From Aminiphilus circumscriptus DSM 16581 (GTDB taxonomy: Bacteria > Synergistota > Synergistia > Synergistales > Aminiphilaceae), in assembly GCF_000526375.1 (NCBI RefSeq), contig NZ_JAFY01000005.1, positions 124,001-188,000 of the forward strand: a stretch of 64,000 bases of DNA, read 5' to 3'. The notes under the pieces are model-generated. The model was not told the DNA's origin. It did no database searches and saw only the letters and a program-made list of their open reading frames with translations. This document shows positions 49,179 to 57,671 of the stretch, piece after piece; position 1 is the first letter of the stretch; every line of letters begins with the position of its first letter. The position numbers and the translations under genes were made by a program.

Positions 49179-51187
49179 TGCTTCTTCACCGCTTCCCGAT
49201 AGAGCTGTTCGAACCGTTTCTGCACCGCATCCTCGTGGGGAGAGAGCTGCAGGTCCCCCGATTCGGCCACTTCCCGGGTGATAGTGCTCAGTTCGCCGGG
49301 CTCCTCCACGATGTAGGGGGTGAGAAAGACCATGAGATCCACCTTTTCCTTCTGCTTCACCGTGCGCTGAAAGAGATTACCGACCAGCGGAATGTAGGAT
49401 AGGCCGGGAACGCGCTGGCGCAGCGATTTCTCCGCCTCCTTCATCAATCCGCCCAGGATGACCGTCTGCCCGTCCTCCACGGTGATGGAGGTCTTGATCT
49501 CCCGTTTGGTCGTCACGGGACGCTCCGAGGCCATGGAGGTGAGCACGTCCTCCACGATCTGCTCGATTTCGAGCACCACCAGGTTGTTGCTTCGGACTCT
49601 GGGCGTGACCTTCAGGATAAGCCCCGTGTCCTTGTACTCGTAGCTGTTCTGCACCGCCGACGGATTGGAGGTGTCGGAGGTCTTGGATTTGAGCTGGGGG
49701 ATGACCTGTCCCACCTGCAGGGAGGCGGGAACACTGTCGGTGCACAGCACCCGAGGCATGGAGAGAACATTGATGGCGTCGAACTTCTTGAGGAGATTCA
49801 CGTAGGCGAAGACGAGCCCCTTGCCCTCGTAGGAGGTGATCACATGATCGTTGCCGCTGCTGTCGGTGTAGATACTCTCCACCTTGGTGAGGTTCTGGAA
49901 CCACTCCAGGAAGGTGTCCGGAATGGCCGTCTCGCCCATGCTGAGCTGTCCGCCGAGAATGGCGTCTCCCGTGACGGAGCCGCCCCAGGTAGCCCAGTCA
50001 ACGCCGGCGTTGTCCAGCTTGGTCATGTTCACCTCCGCCACGAGACCGCGGATGAGCACCTGCTTGGGACGCCGGTCGAGCTGGTCCAGAATTTTCACGA
50101 TGGATTCGTACCGCTGGGAGGATGCGGCAAAGATGACCGTGTTGTTGGGCTCGTCCGCCACGGCCACGGTGGGAAGCTTGCCCTGCTGGTCCGCCTGCAT
50201 GCCCGCGGCCATGGCGAGGAGCTGACTGAGTTTCTCCGCCACGTCCTTGGCTCCGGCGTTCCGGAGCTGGTACACGTGGAACTCGCCTTCCACACTGGGC
50301 ACGTCGAGACGGGCCACAAGGTCGTCAAGCTCCTTCGCTCCCTTGGGATCGTGGACCACGACGAGGGTTTTTCGGGCATCGTCCGCCACGGCCACCACGC
50401 CGAAGAGAGCGGAATTGGCCTGCTGGGAGAGGGTGTTCAGGTAATTGACGAGCGTGCTGGGAGGAATGTGCCCCAAGGAAATCACCCGGGTGATTCGGGA
50501 GCTGTCCGCGACATCGAGCGCATGAATGATGCCGATGGCTTTCTGCACGTCCGTGGCACGCCCCACGAGCACGATGCCCGTGCCGGAATCGAGGGGCGTC
50601 ACGGTGACGGTGGGGATATTGGGCTGAATGGCCTTGAGGACGAACCCCGCCGAGACATAGTCGAGGGGAACCACCTGGGTGACGCTCTGTTCTCCTAGGC
50701 CGGGACCGACCCGCCCCTTGCGGACGACGGGATCCGCCGTGGCACCTGCCTTCTGAGAGCTGGCCACCCTCGTATACCCCGGCTGAGGAACGAGGGACAA
50801 GCCGTACATCTCCAAAACGGAGATCATCACCTGCCGCGCTTCCTTGAGAGAGACGGGGCGCTGGGAGAGAAGCGTGACGTTCCCCTTGAGGTTGGGGTCC
50901 ACGACGATGTTCTCCTCCAGAAGCTCCGACATGAACCGGAGAAACTTCACCAATTCCAGATCCTTGAAGTTGAACTGCACCCGGCCGCTTTCCCGCATCA
51001 TTCGCGCCGCCTCGACAAGGTTCAGCTCGTCCTGGGGGTTGGCGCCGTTTCCGTTCGGCGCGGGCTGGGTCGCCTGTGCGAAGGCACCGCTGAAACAAAG
51101 CATGGACAGCACCCCCGCCAGAAGCACCCCCGCGACGATGCGGCGCAGCAGGTCTTTCGTGTCGCAATGTCTCTCTCGGTTCGTCAT
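49175..51187 (-). CDS. gspD: T2SS outer-membrane secretin GspD
   Basis: A 670-residue secretin that forms the outer-membrane channel and so implies a diderm envelope. It has a signal peptide (residues 1-38, GVLSMLCFSGAFAQ), then an N0 domain (VQFNFKDLELVKFLRFMSELLEENIVVDP) and N1-N3 repeats (VVPLDYVSAGFVLKAIQPN; RVISLGHIPPSTLVNYLNTL; FHVYQLRNAGAKDVAEKLSQLL). The secretin core follows with VLSMPRVLCTDSVPASLQVGQVIP and VEDGQTVILGGLM...VPGLSYIPLVGNLFQ. No S-domain or pilotin gene is evident. It lies between gspI and gspE. Confidence 0.96.
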   Translation of the reverse strand: MTNRERHCDTKDLLRRIVAGVLLAGVLSMLCFSGAFAQATQPAPNGNGANPQDELNLVEAARMMRESGRVQFNFKDLELVKFLRFMSELLEENIVVDPNLKGNVTLLSQRPVSLKEARQVMISVLEMYGLSLVPQPGYTRVASSQKAGATADPVVRKGRVGPGLGEQSVTQVVPLDYVSAGFVLKAIQPNIPTVTVTPLDSGTGIVLVGRATDVQKAIGIIHALDVADSSRITRVISLGHIPPSTLVNYLNTLSQQANSALFGVVAVADDARKTLVVVHDPKGAKELDDLVARLDVPSVEGEFHVYQLRNAGAKDVAEKLSQLLAMAAGMQADQQGKLPTVAVADEPNNTVIFAASSQRYESIVKILDQLDRRPKQVLIRGLVAEVNMTKLDNAGVDWATWGGSVTGDAILGGQLSMGETAIPDTFLEWFQNLTKVESIYTDSSGNDHVITSYEGKGLVFAYVNLLKKFDAINVLSMPRVLCTDSVPASLQVGQVIPQLKSKTSDTSNPSAVQNSYEYKDTGLILKVTPRVRSNNLVVLEIEQIVEDVLTSMASERPVTTKREIKTSITVEDGQTVILGGLMKEAEKSLRQRVPGLSYIPLVGNLFQRTVKQKEKVDLMVFLTPYIVEEPGELSTITREVAESGDLQLSPHEDAVQKRFEQLYREAVKKQ

Positions 51188-51204
51188 TGTTTTCCCCCCG
51201 CTGG

Positions 51205-51531
51205 TTACGGCAGATAGAACAGAACGGATCTGTCCTTGTAGGTCACGTAAAGCTTTCGGAACTGAATCGTCGTCAGGTCGTTCATCACGCTCTGGTCAAC
51301 CTTCTCGATCCGCCAGGAAAGGTCGCCGCTGACGCTCTCGTCGGGGACGCTCGCACCGCCCAAGAAAAGGATCTGGAGCGCCCTGGCCTGGTCGAGAAGT
51401 TCCCGCTGGAACACCACCTCCGCGATGGCCTTCTGGGAGATCATGGCGAGGCGGAGGGCTCCCGTGGCGGCGAGCCCCAGGATGGTCACCGCGACAAGGA
51501 CCTCCAGCAGCGTGAACCCCCTCCGTCTCAT
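51205..51531 (-). CDS. gspI: Minor pseudopilin GspI-like
   Basis: 108 residues starting MRRRGFTLLEVLVAVTILGLAATGALRLA, a complete prepilin signal with a very short leader. The periplasmic part is about 80 residues with no distinctive motif. Assignment to GspI rests on size, the EVLVAVTILG helix usual for GspI and the presence of H, G, J and K elsewhere in the operon. Its separation from gspJ-gspK by L, M, N and C is unusual. The stop overlaps no gene; gspD begins 17 bases on. Confidence 0.78.
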   Translation of the reverse strand: MRRRGFTLLEVLVAVTILGLAATGALRLAMISQKAIAEVVFQRELLDQARALQILFLGGASVPDESVSGDLSWRIEKVDQSVMNDLTTIQFRKLYVTYKDRSVLFYLP

Positions 51532-52523
51532 CGGACCACGTAGTTGAGCTGCACCGGCTCGTCCTTGCGGACCACGCTCACCTCGAACCGCTCGCCTCCC
51601 ATGAGGGAATTGATGGCGTTGGCCACGTCGCCCATGTTGCTGATGGGAATGCCGTTCACTCCCTGAATGACGTCACCGGGGCGAACCCCCAGGGCAAAGA
51701 GGATGCTGTTCTTCTCGATGTTCCGGACCTCTATCCCCGCGGCGACGCCGTCGGTGATCTTCGGAACCAGCCGGACCTTCTTCAATTCGTCGAAAGGGTT
51801 GAGCAGAAGCTCGTTCACCGTATCCCGGGCGATGACTCCCTCCTGCCCCGGCGCGGCGGGCGTGAGGTTTTCCGCAGCGGAAGAGGATTCCGCCGGAGGA
51901 GGCGTCGGAGTGTCCGCCGCCCGCTCTTTCGATGTCGGCTTAGCGGGAATCTGCCCACCCCCGTCGAGCACGCGAAAGAAGAGTTCGTGTTCCTCCTCGC
52001 CTGCGGCAAGCAGAACGCTGTTCTTGGCGACGCGCCGCAGAAGCCATCCCTCCACGCGCTGTCCCTGAAGCACGAGGGACGTTCCTCCGGGACCGGCGAG
52101 CCAGGCCGCCACGGGAGGCATGGTCCCGACAAGAGAAAGTTTCCCGATGTCCGCGACCGGCGCCGCTTCCTTCTCCACGGGCGTTTCCGGCGACGTCCCT
52201 TTGTCCTCGGAAAGCGCACAGCCTGAAGCGACACCGAAGGGAGAGCGGGCGACGAAGAGGCGCATTCCTTCCGGAACGGAAACAACGCCACTTCCGGGGG
52301 CCGATGCCGAAGCGGCACGGATCACCGTGGCTATGCGGCTTTCCATCACCTGGTGCTGCAGAAAGAGCCCCAGCAGGGTAGCGCAAAACCAACCGATGAT
52401 CCAGGCGCAGAGCACCCCCAGCACCCAGGGCAGAGTTTTTTCCAGAATGCCCACGGTACGGGGGGAGACGACGAGATCTCCGCCACCGAAGGAAAGAAAC
52501 CGATCCCGCAGCAGGGCCTTCAT
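51528..52523 (-). CDS. gspC: T2SS inner-membrane protein GspC (PDZ type)
   Basis: A 331-residue bitopic protein that links the inner-membrane platform to the secretin. It has one membrane helix (LPWVLGVLCAWIIGWFCATLLGLFL, about residues 32-56), an HR-like domain (LVGTMPPVAAWLAGPGGTSLVLQGQRVEGWLLRRV) and a Pro/Ser linker. A C-terminal PDZ domain ends in IEVRNIEKNSILFALGVRPGDVIQGVNGIPISNMGD and FEVSVVRKDEPVQLNYVVR. ATG 52523 follows GGAGGG and overlaps the gspN stop by four bases. The architecture is that of classical GspC. Confidence 0.93.
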   Translation of the reverse strand: MKALLRDRFLSFGGGDLVVSPRTVGILEKTLPWVLGVLCAWIIGWFCATLLGLFLQHQVMESRIATVIRAASASAPGSGVVSVPEGMRLFVARSPFGVASGCALSEDKGTSPETPVEKEAAPVADIGKLSLVGTMPPVAAWLAGPGGTSLVLQGQRVEGWLLRRVAKNSVLLAAGEEEHELFFRVLDGGGQIPAKPTSKERAADTPTPPPAESSSAAENLTPAAPGQEGVIARDTVNELLLNPFDELKKVRLVPKITDGVAAGIEVRNIEKNSILFALGVRPGDVIQGVNGIPISNMGDVANAINSLMGGERFEVSVVRKDEPVQLNYVVR

Positions 52524-53119
52524 CGGCGCACCCTCCATTCTCCCGCCGAGCCATCCCGGGCAAGGGGAAGAATCGACGTGAGCGCATTCAGGGCGGAATC
52601 CAGCTCCGCCGGAACCTTGAGGCGCAGATCCGCCCCGGTGATTTTTGCCGTCGCGGGAGAAACGGCAATGTACCCGGAGGCCGCGAAATCACCCTTGATG
52701 TCCACTTGCTCCAGCGCAATCCCACCACTTCCCGCGACAAGGCGGAAAGAACCGCCGCGCCAGGAGGCCCCTTTGCCGCCGAGCATGCGCATGTCACCTC
52801 CCGAAAGAGAGACGGCACAGACACCCCGCCGCTCCAGGAGCGACGCCATTGGGTGAGGCGTCACGTCCAGCCTTCCCTCACGAAGAGTCAGGAGCGGCGA
52901 TGCAAGGGAAAGGTTGACGAAGGTGAAGCGAGGGAACATTCTTCCCTCCACGGCAATATCGTCGTAAAGAAGCGCGAACCCCTGTTCGGCCAACCGAGGC
53001 GCGGTACGAGCCAGGGCATATCGGGCCGCTCCCTCCCAGGGGAAGTGCACCCAGAGAGCGAGGAGAACGACGAGAAACAAAACCGCCCCGTAAAGAACGG
53101 AAGAGAGCCGACGGGTCAT
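52520..53119 (-). CDS. gspN: GspN-like T2SS protein
   Basis: A 199-residue protein with an N-terminal membrane helix (LYGAVLFLVVLLALWVHFPW), then an extracytoplasmic, beta-rich domain (LYDDIAVEGRMFPRFTFVNLSLASPLLTLREGRLDVTP), in line with GspN proteins of the AsmA-like type. GspN is accessory in other species. The position between gspM and gspC supports the call; sequence similarity is only moderate by eye. Both ends overlap neighbours by four bases. Confidence 0.72.
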   Translation of the reverse strand: MTRRLSSVLYGAVLFLVVLLALWVHFPWEGAARYALARTAPRLAEQGFALLYDDIAVEGRMFPRFTFVNLSLASPLLTLREGRLDVTPHPMASLLERRGVCAVSLSGGDMRMLGGKGASWRGGSFRLVAGSGGIALEQVDIKGDFAASGYIAVSPATAKITGADLRLKVPAELDSALNALTSILPLARDGSAGEWRVRR

Positions 53120-53610
53120 TGCCCCACCCCCACGAGCAGGGAAAGAAGATAGAGCTTCTCCCCTCCGGAGGGAAGCACTTTCAGTTCCGCGGAGCGAACG
53201 GAGAATCCTTCCGCGCCGAGTTCCTGGAGCAGACGTCCCAGCTCTTCCCCGTAAAGGCGTTCCACCTGCACGGCGATGCCCGTTCCGGAGGAGGCGAACT
53301 GAGCGACGCGATCCCGCAGGGCAAGGCGGTCGAGCATCCGGGAGAGCACCCCCAGGGCATCCACGGCGGAAAGCTCCTTTGTCTCCTCTTTACGAGGAAG
53401 GGCCTGATACTGGGAAAGCGTGCGCATGAGTTGAAGAAAACGCCCCTCCTGCACCGCCACACGGGCATCCACGCTCCTTGCGTCGGCACGCCACAGAAAC
53501 CCGGCGCTCCACACGAGAAGACAGAGAAGGGCAAGCAACAGGGAAACACGGGAATCTTTGAACCCCTCGCCGAACCGGGCCGGAAGATTCCCGAAGCTCA
53601 TCCCCTTCAT
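53116..53610 (-). CDS. gspM: GspM-like T2SS platform protein
   Basis: A 164-residue bitopic protein. A short cytoplasmic N-terminus and one helix (VSLLLALLCLLVWSAGFLW, residues about 22-40) precede a periplasmic ferredoxin-like domain rich in Leu/Glu/Arg, ending LLSLLVGVGQ. This is the usual GspM/PilO layout. Start ATG 53610 overlaps the gspL stop (ATGA). The identification depends on size, topology and its place after gspL. Confidence 0.75.
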   Translation of the reverse strand: MKGMSFGNLPARFGEGFKDSRVSLLLALLCLLVWSAGFLWRADARSVDARVAVQEGRFLQLMRTLSQYQALPRKEETKELSAVDALGVLSRMLDRLALRDRVAQFASSGTGIAVQVERLYGEELGRLLQELGAEGFSVRSAELKVLPSGGEKLYLLSLLVGVGQ

Positions 53611-54815
53611 GATGTGGACCACCTCACTGTCATGGTGAAACGAAGACCGCCTCCCGGCGCCTGGGAAATGTCCCCGAGTTGTGCCTCCATCCTCGACGAG
53701 GCGTTCTTCGCACCGAGGAGGGCACACTGCCGCTGAAAGGCCTGAATCGCCTCCACCGTCGCGGCGGAACCGATGATCTCCGCTCCGTCTTCTCCGTAAC
53801 GCAACGTCTCGAGAAGGATGTCCTTTCCTTCCGTCGCCTCCCAGGCCTCGCCGAGGAGGGCGATGAGATCCGCCAACTGCACGCTCTTCCCCGTTCCCTG
53901 GGCCTGCATGAGCCGGGCTCTTGCCTGGCTGAGCGGATCGTTCACGGGACCGTCTCCGAAAACAGAGCGGTAGGCTGTAACGGCGCTGGTACGGAGCCTG
54001 TCGAGATAGAGTTCTCCCTCCCGCAGGGAAAGCCTGGCTCCGGCGGCGAAGAGGAGCCCCAGGAGGGTCGCCGCGAGCAGCGCCCGTCTCCAGAGAACCA
54101 GCAGACGATCCGTGACGAGGGCCGCATCGACTCCTCGAGAGGACACACTGAACTCCGCCAGGGACGGAAACGCCGCGAGAGTGCGTTCCGCGGCGGCGAA
54201 AAGGGCACCCGCCGCTTCCTCCGGCTGTTCCTGGGCGTCGAAACGGATCAGTCGCGGTATCTCGCGCCCTGCGGCACCGCAGTACTTCCGGAGCCACTCC
54301 TCTTCTTCATTCGGGGTGTGCCCTTCCCGGGGACGCCAGCGATAGAGAACGGGAATTCCTTCCTGAAAGAGGAGAGAACAGAGGTTTTCCTCGTCGGCCC
54401 ATACCACGGCGCCGTCCTCTCCCGCATCGGCGGCGAAGGCGAGGGGAACGGGCCAGACCGTGACGGACTGGTTCCGGTCAACCCGTTCTCCGAGACGCAC
54501 GAAATCCTTTCGGGAAAGAATCCACGCCACACCGCGAGCCCCCTTCCCGCCTCCCTCGACAACGAGGGGAAGGATTTCCACGTCACCGAGCCCACTCCGG
54601 AGAGGCTGCACCTGAAGGCGCAGCGCCTCGCGGATTCGCGTCACATTTGAAAAGGGAAAGGCGAAAGGACGCAGCGACAGGGTCTGCATTCCCGAGACGA
54701 GAAGCAGTGTGGGACGGGACAGATCGGGCTCCGATACGGCACGGAAGCGCCCACCTTCGGGAAGAAGGTAGCCTTTTCCCGTTCGGAGACAAGGTATCAG
54801 GGCACGTCGCTTCAT
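53607..54815 (-). CDS. gspL: GspL-like T2SS platform protein
   Basis: A 402-residue protein with an actin-like cytoplasmic domain (about residues 1-240), one membrane helix (LWRRALLAATLLGLLFAAGARLSL, about 245-270) and a periplasmic ferredoxin-like domain ending FTMTVRWSTS. GspL recruits GspE to the membrane through the cytoplasmic part. Matches are weak at the residue level; topology and position between gspK and gspM support the call. ATG 54815 is preferred over an upstream frame because of the GGAAGGAAGAG site. Confidence 0.78.
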   Translation of the reverse strand: MKRRALIPCLRTGKGYLLPEGGRFRAVSEPDLSRPTLLLVSGMQTLSLRPFAFPFSNVTRIREALRLQVQPLRSGLGDVEILPLVVEGGGKGARGVAWILSRKDFVRLGERVDRNQSVTVWPVPLAFAADAGEDGAVVWADEENLCSLLFQEGIPVLYRWRPREGHTPNEEEEWLRKYCGAAGREIPRLIRFDAQEQPEEAAGALFAAAERTLAAFPSLAEFSVSSRGVDAALVTDRLLVLWRRALLAATLLGLLFAAGARLSLREGELYLDRLRTSAVTAYRSVFGDGPVNDPLSQARARLMQAQGTGKSVQLADLIALLGEAWEATEGKDILLETLRYGEDGAEIIGSAATVEAIQAFQRQCALLGAKNASSRMEAQLGDISQAPGGGLRFTMTVRWSTS

Positions 54816-54926
54816 AGAGCGCTCTTCCTTCCCTCGATCATTGGTCTCTTTCGTTTCCTCCTCCGCCCGAGAGACAAACCGGAACACCTCGGCCCGAAAA
54901 GGACGAGGTTTGCGGAAAGGAGGTCT

Positions 54927-55910
54927 TCAGTTCCGGAGATCGGACCCGCTCGAAAGAGCAGTCCGCTCCTTCCAGAGAACGACGCGGCATTCCTTCTGGG
55001 CCCGCCGGAGGACTCCCTGGTACAACGCGGCGTGACCACTTCCGCCCGCTTCCTGTACGCGAATGTCCACCTGGAAATACTCGCTCGATACGCCGAGCAA
55101 TCCCGCCAGCCTGGGAATCGCGCCCTTGGGGAGCATCTTGTTGACATCACTCATGTTTTTGAAAGGCGCGTCCTTTCTTGCGGCGACGATCCGCGCCGCC
55201 GCCCCGTCGTCCATCTCGGAGTCGAGGAGTTCCAGCACGCGCCGGGGAGCCATGTTGACGTTGATTTTCGCTCCTCCCCAGATGTCGCAGTAATCCCGGA
55301 ACCCGAGCCGCCCCAGAGCACGGTTCCCTTCCAGGAACACCTCGTCCACGCCGGGGCAGTTTCGCAGCTCCGAAAGATCCGCCAGCGCACGGTTCGGAAA
55401 ATCTCCCCGCTCCGCCCCTCCGAGACGGGGGGATTTGTCCGCGTCGAGGAAATCGAGGAGCAGTGATTCCAGATCGGAACGCCCCAGTGTGACGAGCACC
55501 TGCGTCCAGGGATATTTGAGTTCCCGCCGGAGCGTCCTTCGATCCGGAAGAAAGAGGGCGTTCACCGGAATCTTCCCATCCAGAGGCGTAATGGTCACGG
55601 AGAAGACCTTGCCGTCGTCGGTGGGAAAGACATACTCCGAAAACCAAGGTTCATGAAGCGAGTCATAGGCGTTCGGGTCCTGCAGAAGTCCCAGAGCGAC
55701 TTTGTGTAGCAGCACATAGGCGATGCTCCGGGACTCCTGGGTGAACCGCTCATAGAACACGGCACGCATCTGTGTTCGTGCGAACCAGGCGAAGGCGGTC
55801 ACTCCCGAGAGCAACGCCATGACCACGAGGAGCACCGCCACGAGCACGAAACCGCGATTTGCCCGGCGGAAGGACGCGGAAGCACTACAGTTGGGGAAGC
55901 CAGTCCTCAT
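54927..55910 (-). CDS. gspK: GspK-like minor pseudopilin
   Basis: 327 residues. A pseudopilin N-terminus (RRANRGFVLVAVLLVVMALLSGVTAFAWFARTQ) lacks Glu at +5, which is typical of tip pseudopilin GspK. The large alpha domain includes ITPLDGKIPVNAL, LLLDFLDADKSPRLGGAERGDFPNRALADLSELRNCPGVDEVFL and INVNMAPRRVLELL, the T2SSK helix-hairpin-helix region. It overlaps the end of gspJ by 26 bases. GspK caps the pseudopilus with GspI and GspJ. Confidence 0.9.
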   Translation of the reverse strand: MRTGFPNCSASASFRRANRGFVLVAVLLVVMALLSGVTAFAWFARTQMRAVFYERFTQESRSIAYVLLHKVALGLLQDPNAYDSLHEPWFSEYVFPTDDGKVFSVTITPLDGKIPVNALFLPDRRTLRRELKYPWTQVLVTLGRSDLESLLLDFLDADKSPRLGGAERGDFPNRALADLSELRNCPGVDEVFLEGNRALGRLGFRDYCDIWGGAKINVNMAPRRVLELLDSEMDDGAAARIVAARKDAPFKNMSDVNKMLPKGAIPRLAGLLGVSSEYFQVDIRVQEAGGSGHAALYQGVLRRAQKECRVVLWKERTALSSGSDLRN

Positions 55911-56481
55911 AGGTGACGCTCTTTTCCTGCCTGCCGATGGTCACTCGAAGCGCGAAGGGATATCGCCCCGCGTAGGAATCCACCCACTTTCCCCGATCGT
56001 AGGCAGCAACGCGGAAGCTGTCCACACCGGGCAGGACCAGTTGGGCCCTTCCAGGGTCGAGGTTCGCCGGATCCACCTCGTTGGCGGACACGTAGGGGAG
56101 AATCCATCGGTACAGTCCCGGCAGAGCCGTACTGCCGATATCCGCACGAACGACTCTGTAGACGATGGTCCCGATGGGACTTCCGTAGAGAAGCGGTGCC
56201 GCGGAACGAAAGAGCACCGCATCGTCGGGAACGCCACCGAGGCGCTCCCGGGAGGCAATCCGGAACAACACGTCCCCCGTGGCGGGAAGCATCTCCCGCA
56301 GATCCCCCGCGATGGCCGCCGCCGCCATCCGCAAAGCCCGCTTCTGGCCGTATTCTTCCTCCAGGTCTCCCAGATTTCGCAGCACGTGGAAGAGCGGCGC
56401 CCCGGCAAGGGTGAACACGACCGCCACGAGGGCAACCACGGTGAGCACCTCGAAGAGTGTGAACCCCCGCCGCCGGGCCAT
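55885..56481 (-). CDS. gspJ: GspJ-like minor pseudopilin
   Basis: 198 residues, first gene of the T2SS operon. MARRRGFTLFEVLTVVALVAVVFTLAGAPLFHVLR is a full prepilin signal; the EVLTVVALVA helix and a globular part of about 165 residues (LPATGDVLFRIASRERLGG...GTIVYRVV...) fit GspJ. ATG 56481 lies only eight bases after the parB stop, so the operon is probably read through from parB or has a promoter inside it. No separate promoter was seen. Confidence 0.85.
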   Translation of the reverse strand: MARRRGFTLFEVLTVVALVAVVFTLAGAPLFHVLRNLGDLEEEYGQKRALRMAAAAIAGDLREMLPATGDVLFRIASRERLGGVPDDAVLFRSAAPLLYGSPIGTIVYRVVRADIGSTALPGLYRWILPYVSANEVDPANLDPGRAQLVLPGVDSFRVAAYDRGKWVDSYAGRYPFALRVTIGRQEKSVTYEDWLPQL

Positions 56482-56489
56482 CTTTTCGT

Positions 56490-57575
56490 TCACTCCACCC
56501 TGGAAGGCACGAAACGCATTCGGAGTTCCACCACAAGACTGCGCTGATCGAGTTCGTGGACCTTCCACGTCACGGCGACACCTTTTTTCTTCTGGTATTC
56601 CACGATTTCGCCCAACTGGCGCAACACCTCTCCTCCAGGACCGGTCGAAGCCGGCTCTCCGGGAAGAGAGACTTGCTCCGCCGTCGCGGGCGGGCATTCC
56701 TCTTCGATCTCGCCATCTTCGACATGCCCCGAGAACGAAGGGCGATCCGGAGAAGCGAAGGATGCCGTTCCCAAAGTTCTTTTGCGCCGTTCCATCTCCC
56801 GGGCGGTCACGCCTTCGTTCACCGCCTCTCCGGCAAGACGGATCTGGTCCTCCTCGTCGAGCCCCACAAGTGCTCTGGCTTGGCGTTCACCGAGCTTTCC
56901 CTCTTCGATCAGCTTCTGGACGGGGGAAGCGAGCTTCAGAAGGCGAAGTTTGTTCGCCACCGCCGCCTGGGAGCGCCCGATGCGCCGGGCAAGTTCCACC
57001 TGGGTCATGCCGCTTTGCTCCAGAAGCTCCGCAAGGGAACGGGCTTCCTCCACGGGAGAGAGATCCTGGCGCTGCAGGTTCTCCACCAGGGCGAGCACGT
57101 GCTGATCCTGGGGAGTCACCTCCACCACCCGGGCTGGGATGGTGCTCCTTCCGGCCATTCTCGATGCGCGAAGCCGTCGTTCACCCGCGACAAGTTCATA
57201 GCCTTCCGGTGTCTCCCGGACGAGAACGGGCTGAAGAACCCCCACCTCGCGGATGGAGGAGGCAAGTTCCTCCAATCCGTCGGGATCAAAATGACGACGG
57301 GGCTGCCTCGGGTTCGGCAGCACCGCATCGAGTTCGAGAAGAAGCAGGCGTTCATCCTGGACGGCACTCTCTTCGCCCTGTTCCGCCTCGGAAGTCGGAG
57401 GAGTGGGTTCGGAAGGAATTTCGGAGGCGGAAAGGTCAGCGGAAAGATCAAGGGGCTGATCCACGGGGAACAGAATGCTCCGGCCTTCGTCGTGACGAAT
57501 CTCCGAGGGAGTCTTGTCCGATCCCTCGACAACGGTTTCGCCCTGCCTGTTCTTGAGAAAACGGACTACGTCCAT
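56490..57575 (-). CDS. parB: ParB/Spo0J family partition protein
   Basis: 361 residues. An N-terminal acidic region of about 100 residues lacks the usual ParA-activating basic peptide at the very start and may be lineage-specific. The ParB core follows: LLLLELDAVLPNPRQPRRHFDPDGLEELASSIREVGVLQPVLVRE, GYELVAGERRLRASRMAG (CTP-binding GERR motif), VENLQRQDLSPVEEA, then the HTH GMTQVELARRIGRSQAAVANKLRLL. ATG 57575 has AAGGAGG before it. No parA is adjacent, and no parS-like 16-mer was noticed. It could be a nucleoid-occlusion-type or chromosomal ParB. Confidence 0.92.
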   Translation of the reverse strand: MDVVRFLKNRQGETVVEGSDKTPSEIRHDEGRSILFPVDQPLDLSADLSASEIPSEPTPPTSEAEQGEESAVQDERLLLLELDAVLPNPRQPRRHFDPDGLEELASSIREVGVLQPVLVRETPEGYELVAGERRLRASRMAGRSTIPARVVEVTPQDQHVLALVENLQRQDLSPVEEARSLAELLEQSGMTQVELARRIGRSQAAVANKLRLLKLASPVQKLIEEGKLGERQARALVGLDEEDQIRLAGEAVNEGVTAREMERRKRTLGTASFASPDRPSFSGHVEDGEIEEECPPATAEQVSLPGEPASTGPGGEVLRQLGEIVEYQKKKGVAVTWKVHELDQRSLVVELRMRFVPSRVE

Positions 57576-57671
57576 GGAGAGCCTCCTTTTCCGCTTCGCC
57601 GGCATTCTCCCACTCTGCACAAGTCGGGGTCAACCGTAAAGTGGCCGACCCTCGCAAAGGACACCCTTTCC

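Noticed and set aside
45534-56481. Type IV pilus operon
   Set aside because: GspC with a PDZ domain, GspK, GspL/M/N and a GspG-type major pseudopilin point to type II secretion; no PilT, PilA or PilQ-specific features were seen.
57600-57671. Possible parS site near parB
   Set aside because: No TGTTNCACGTGAAACA-like 16-mer was noticed in the gap.
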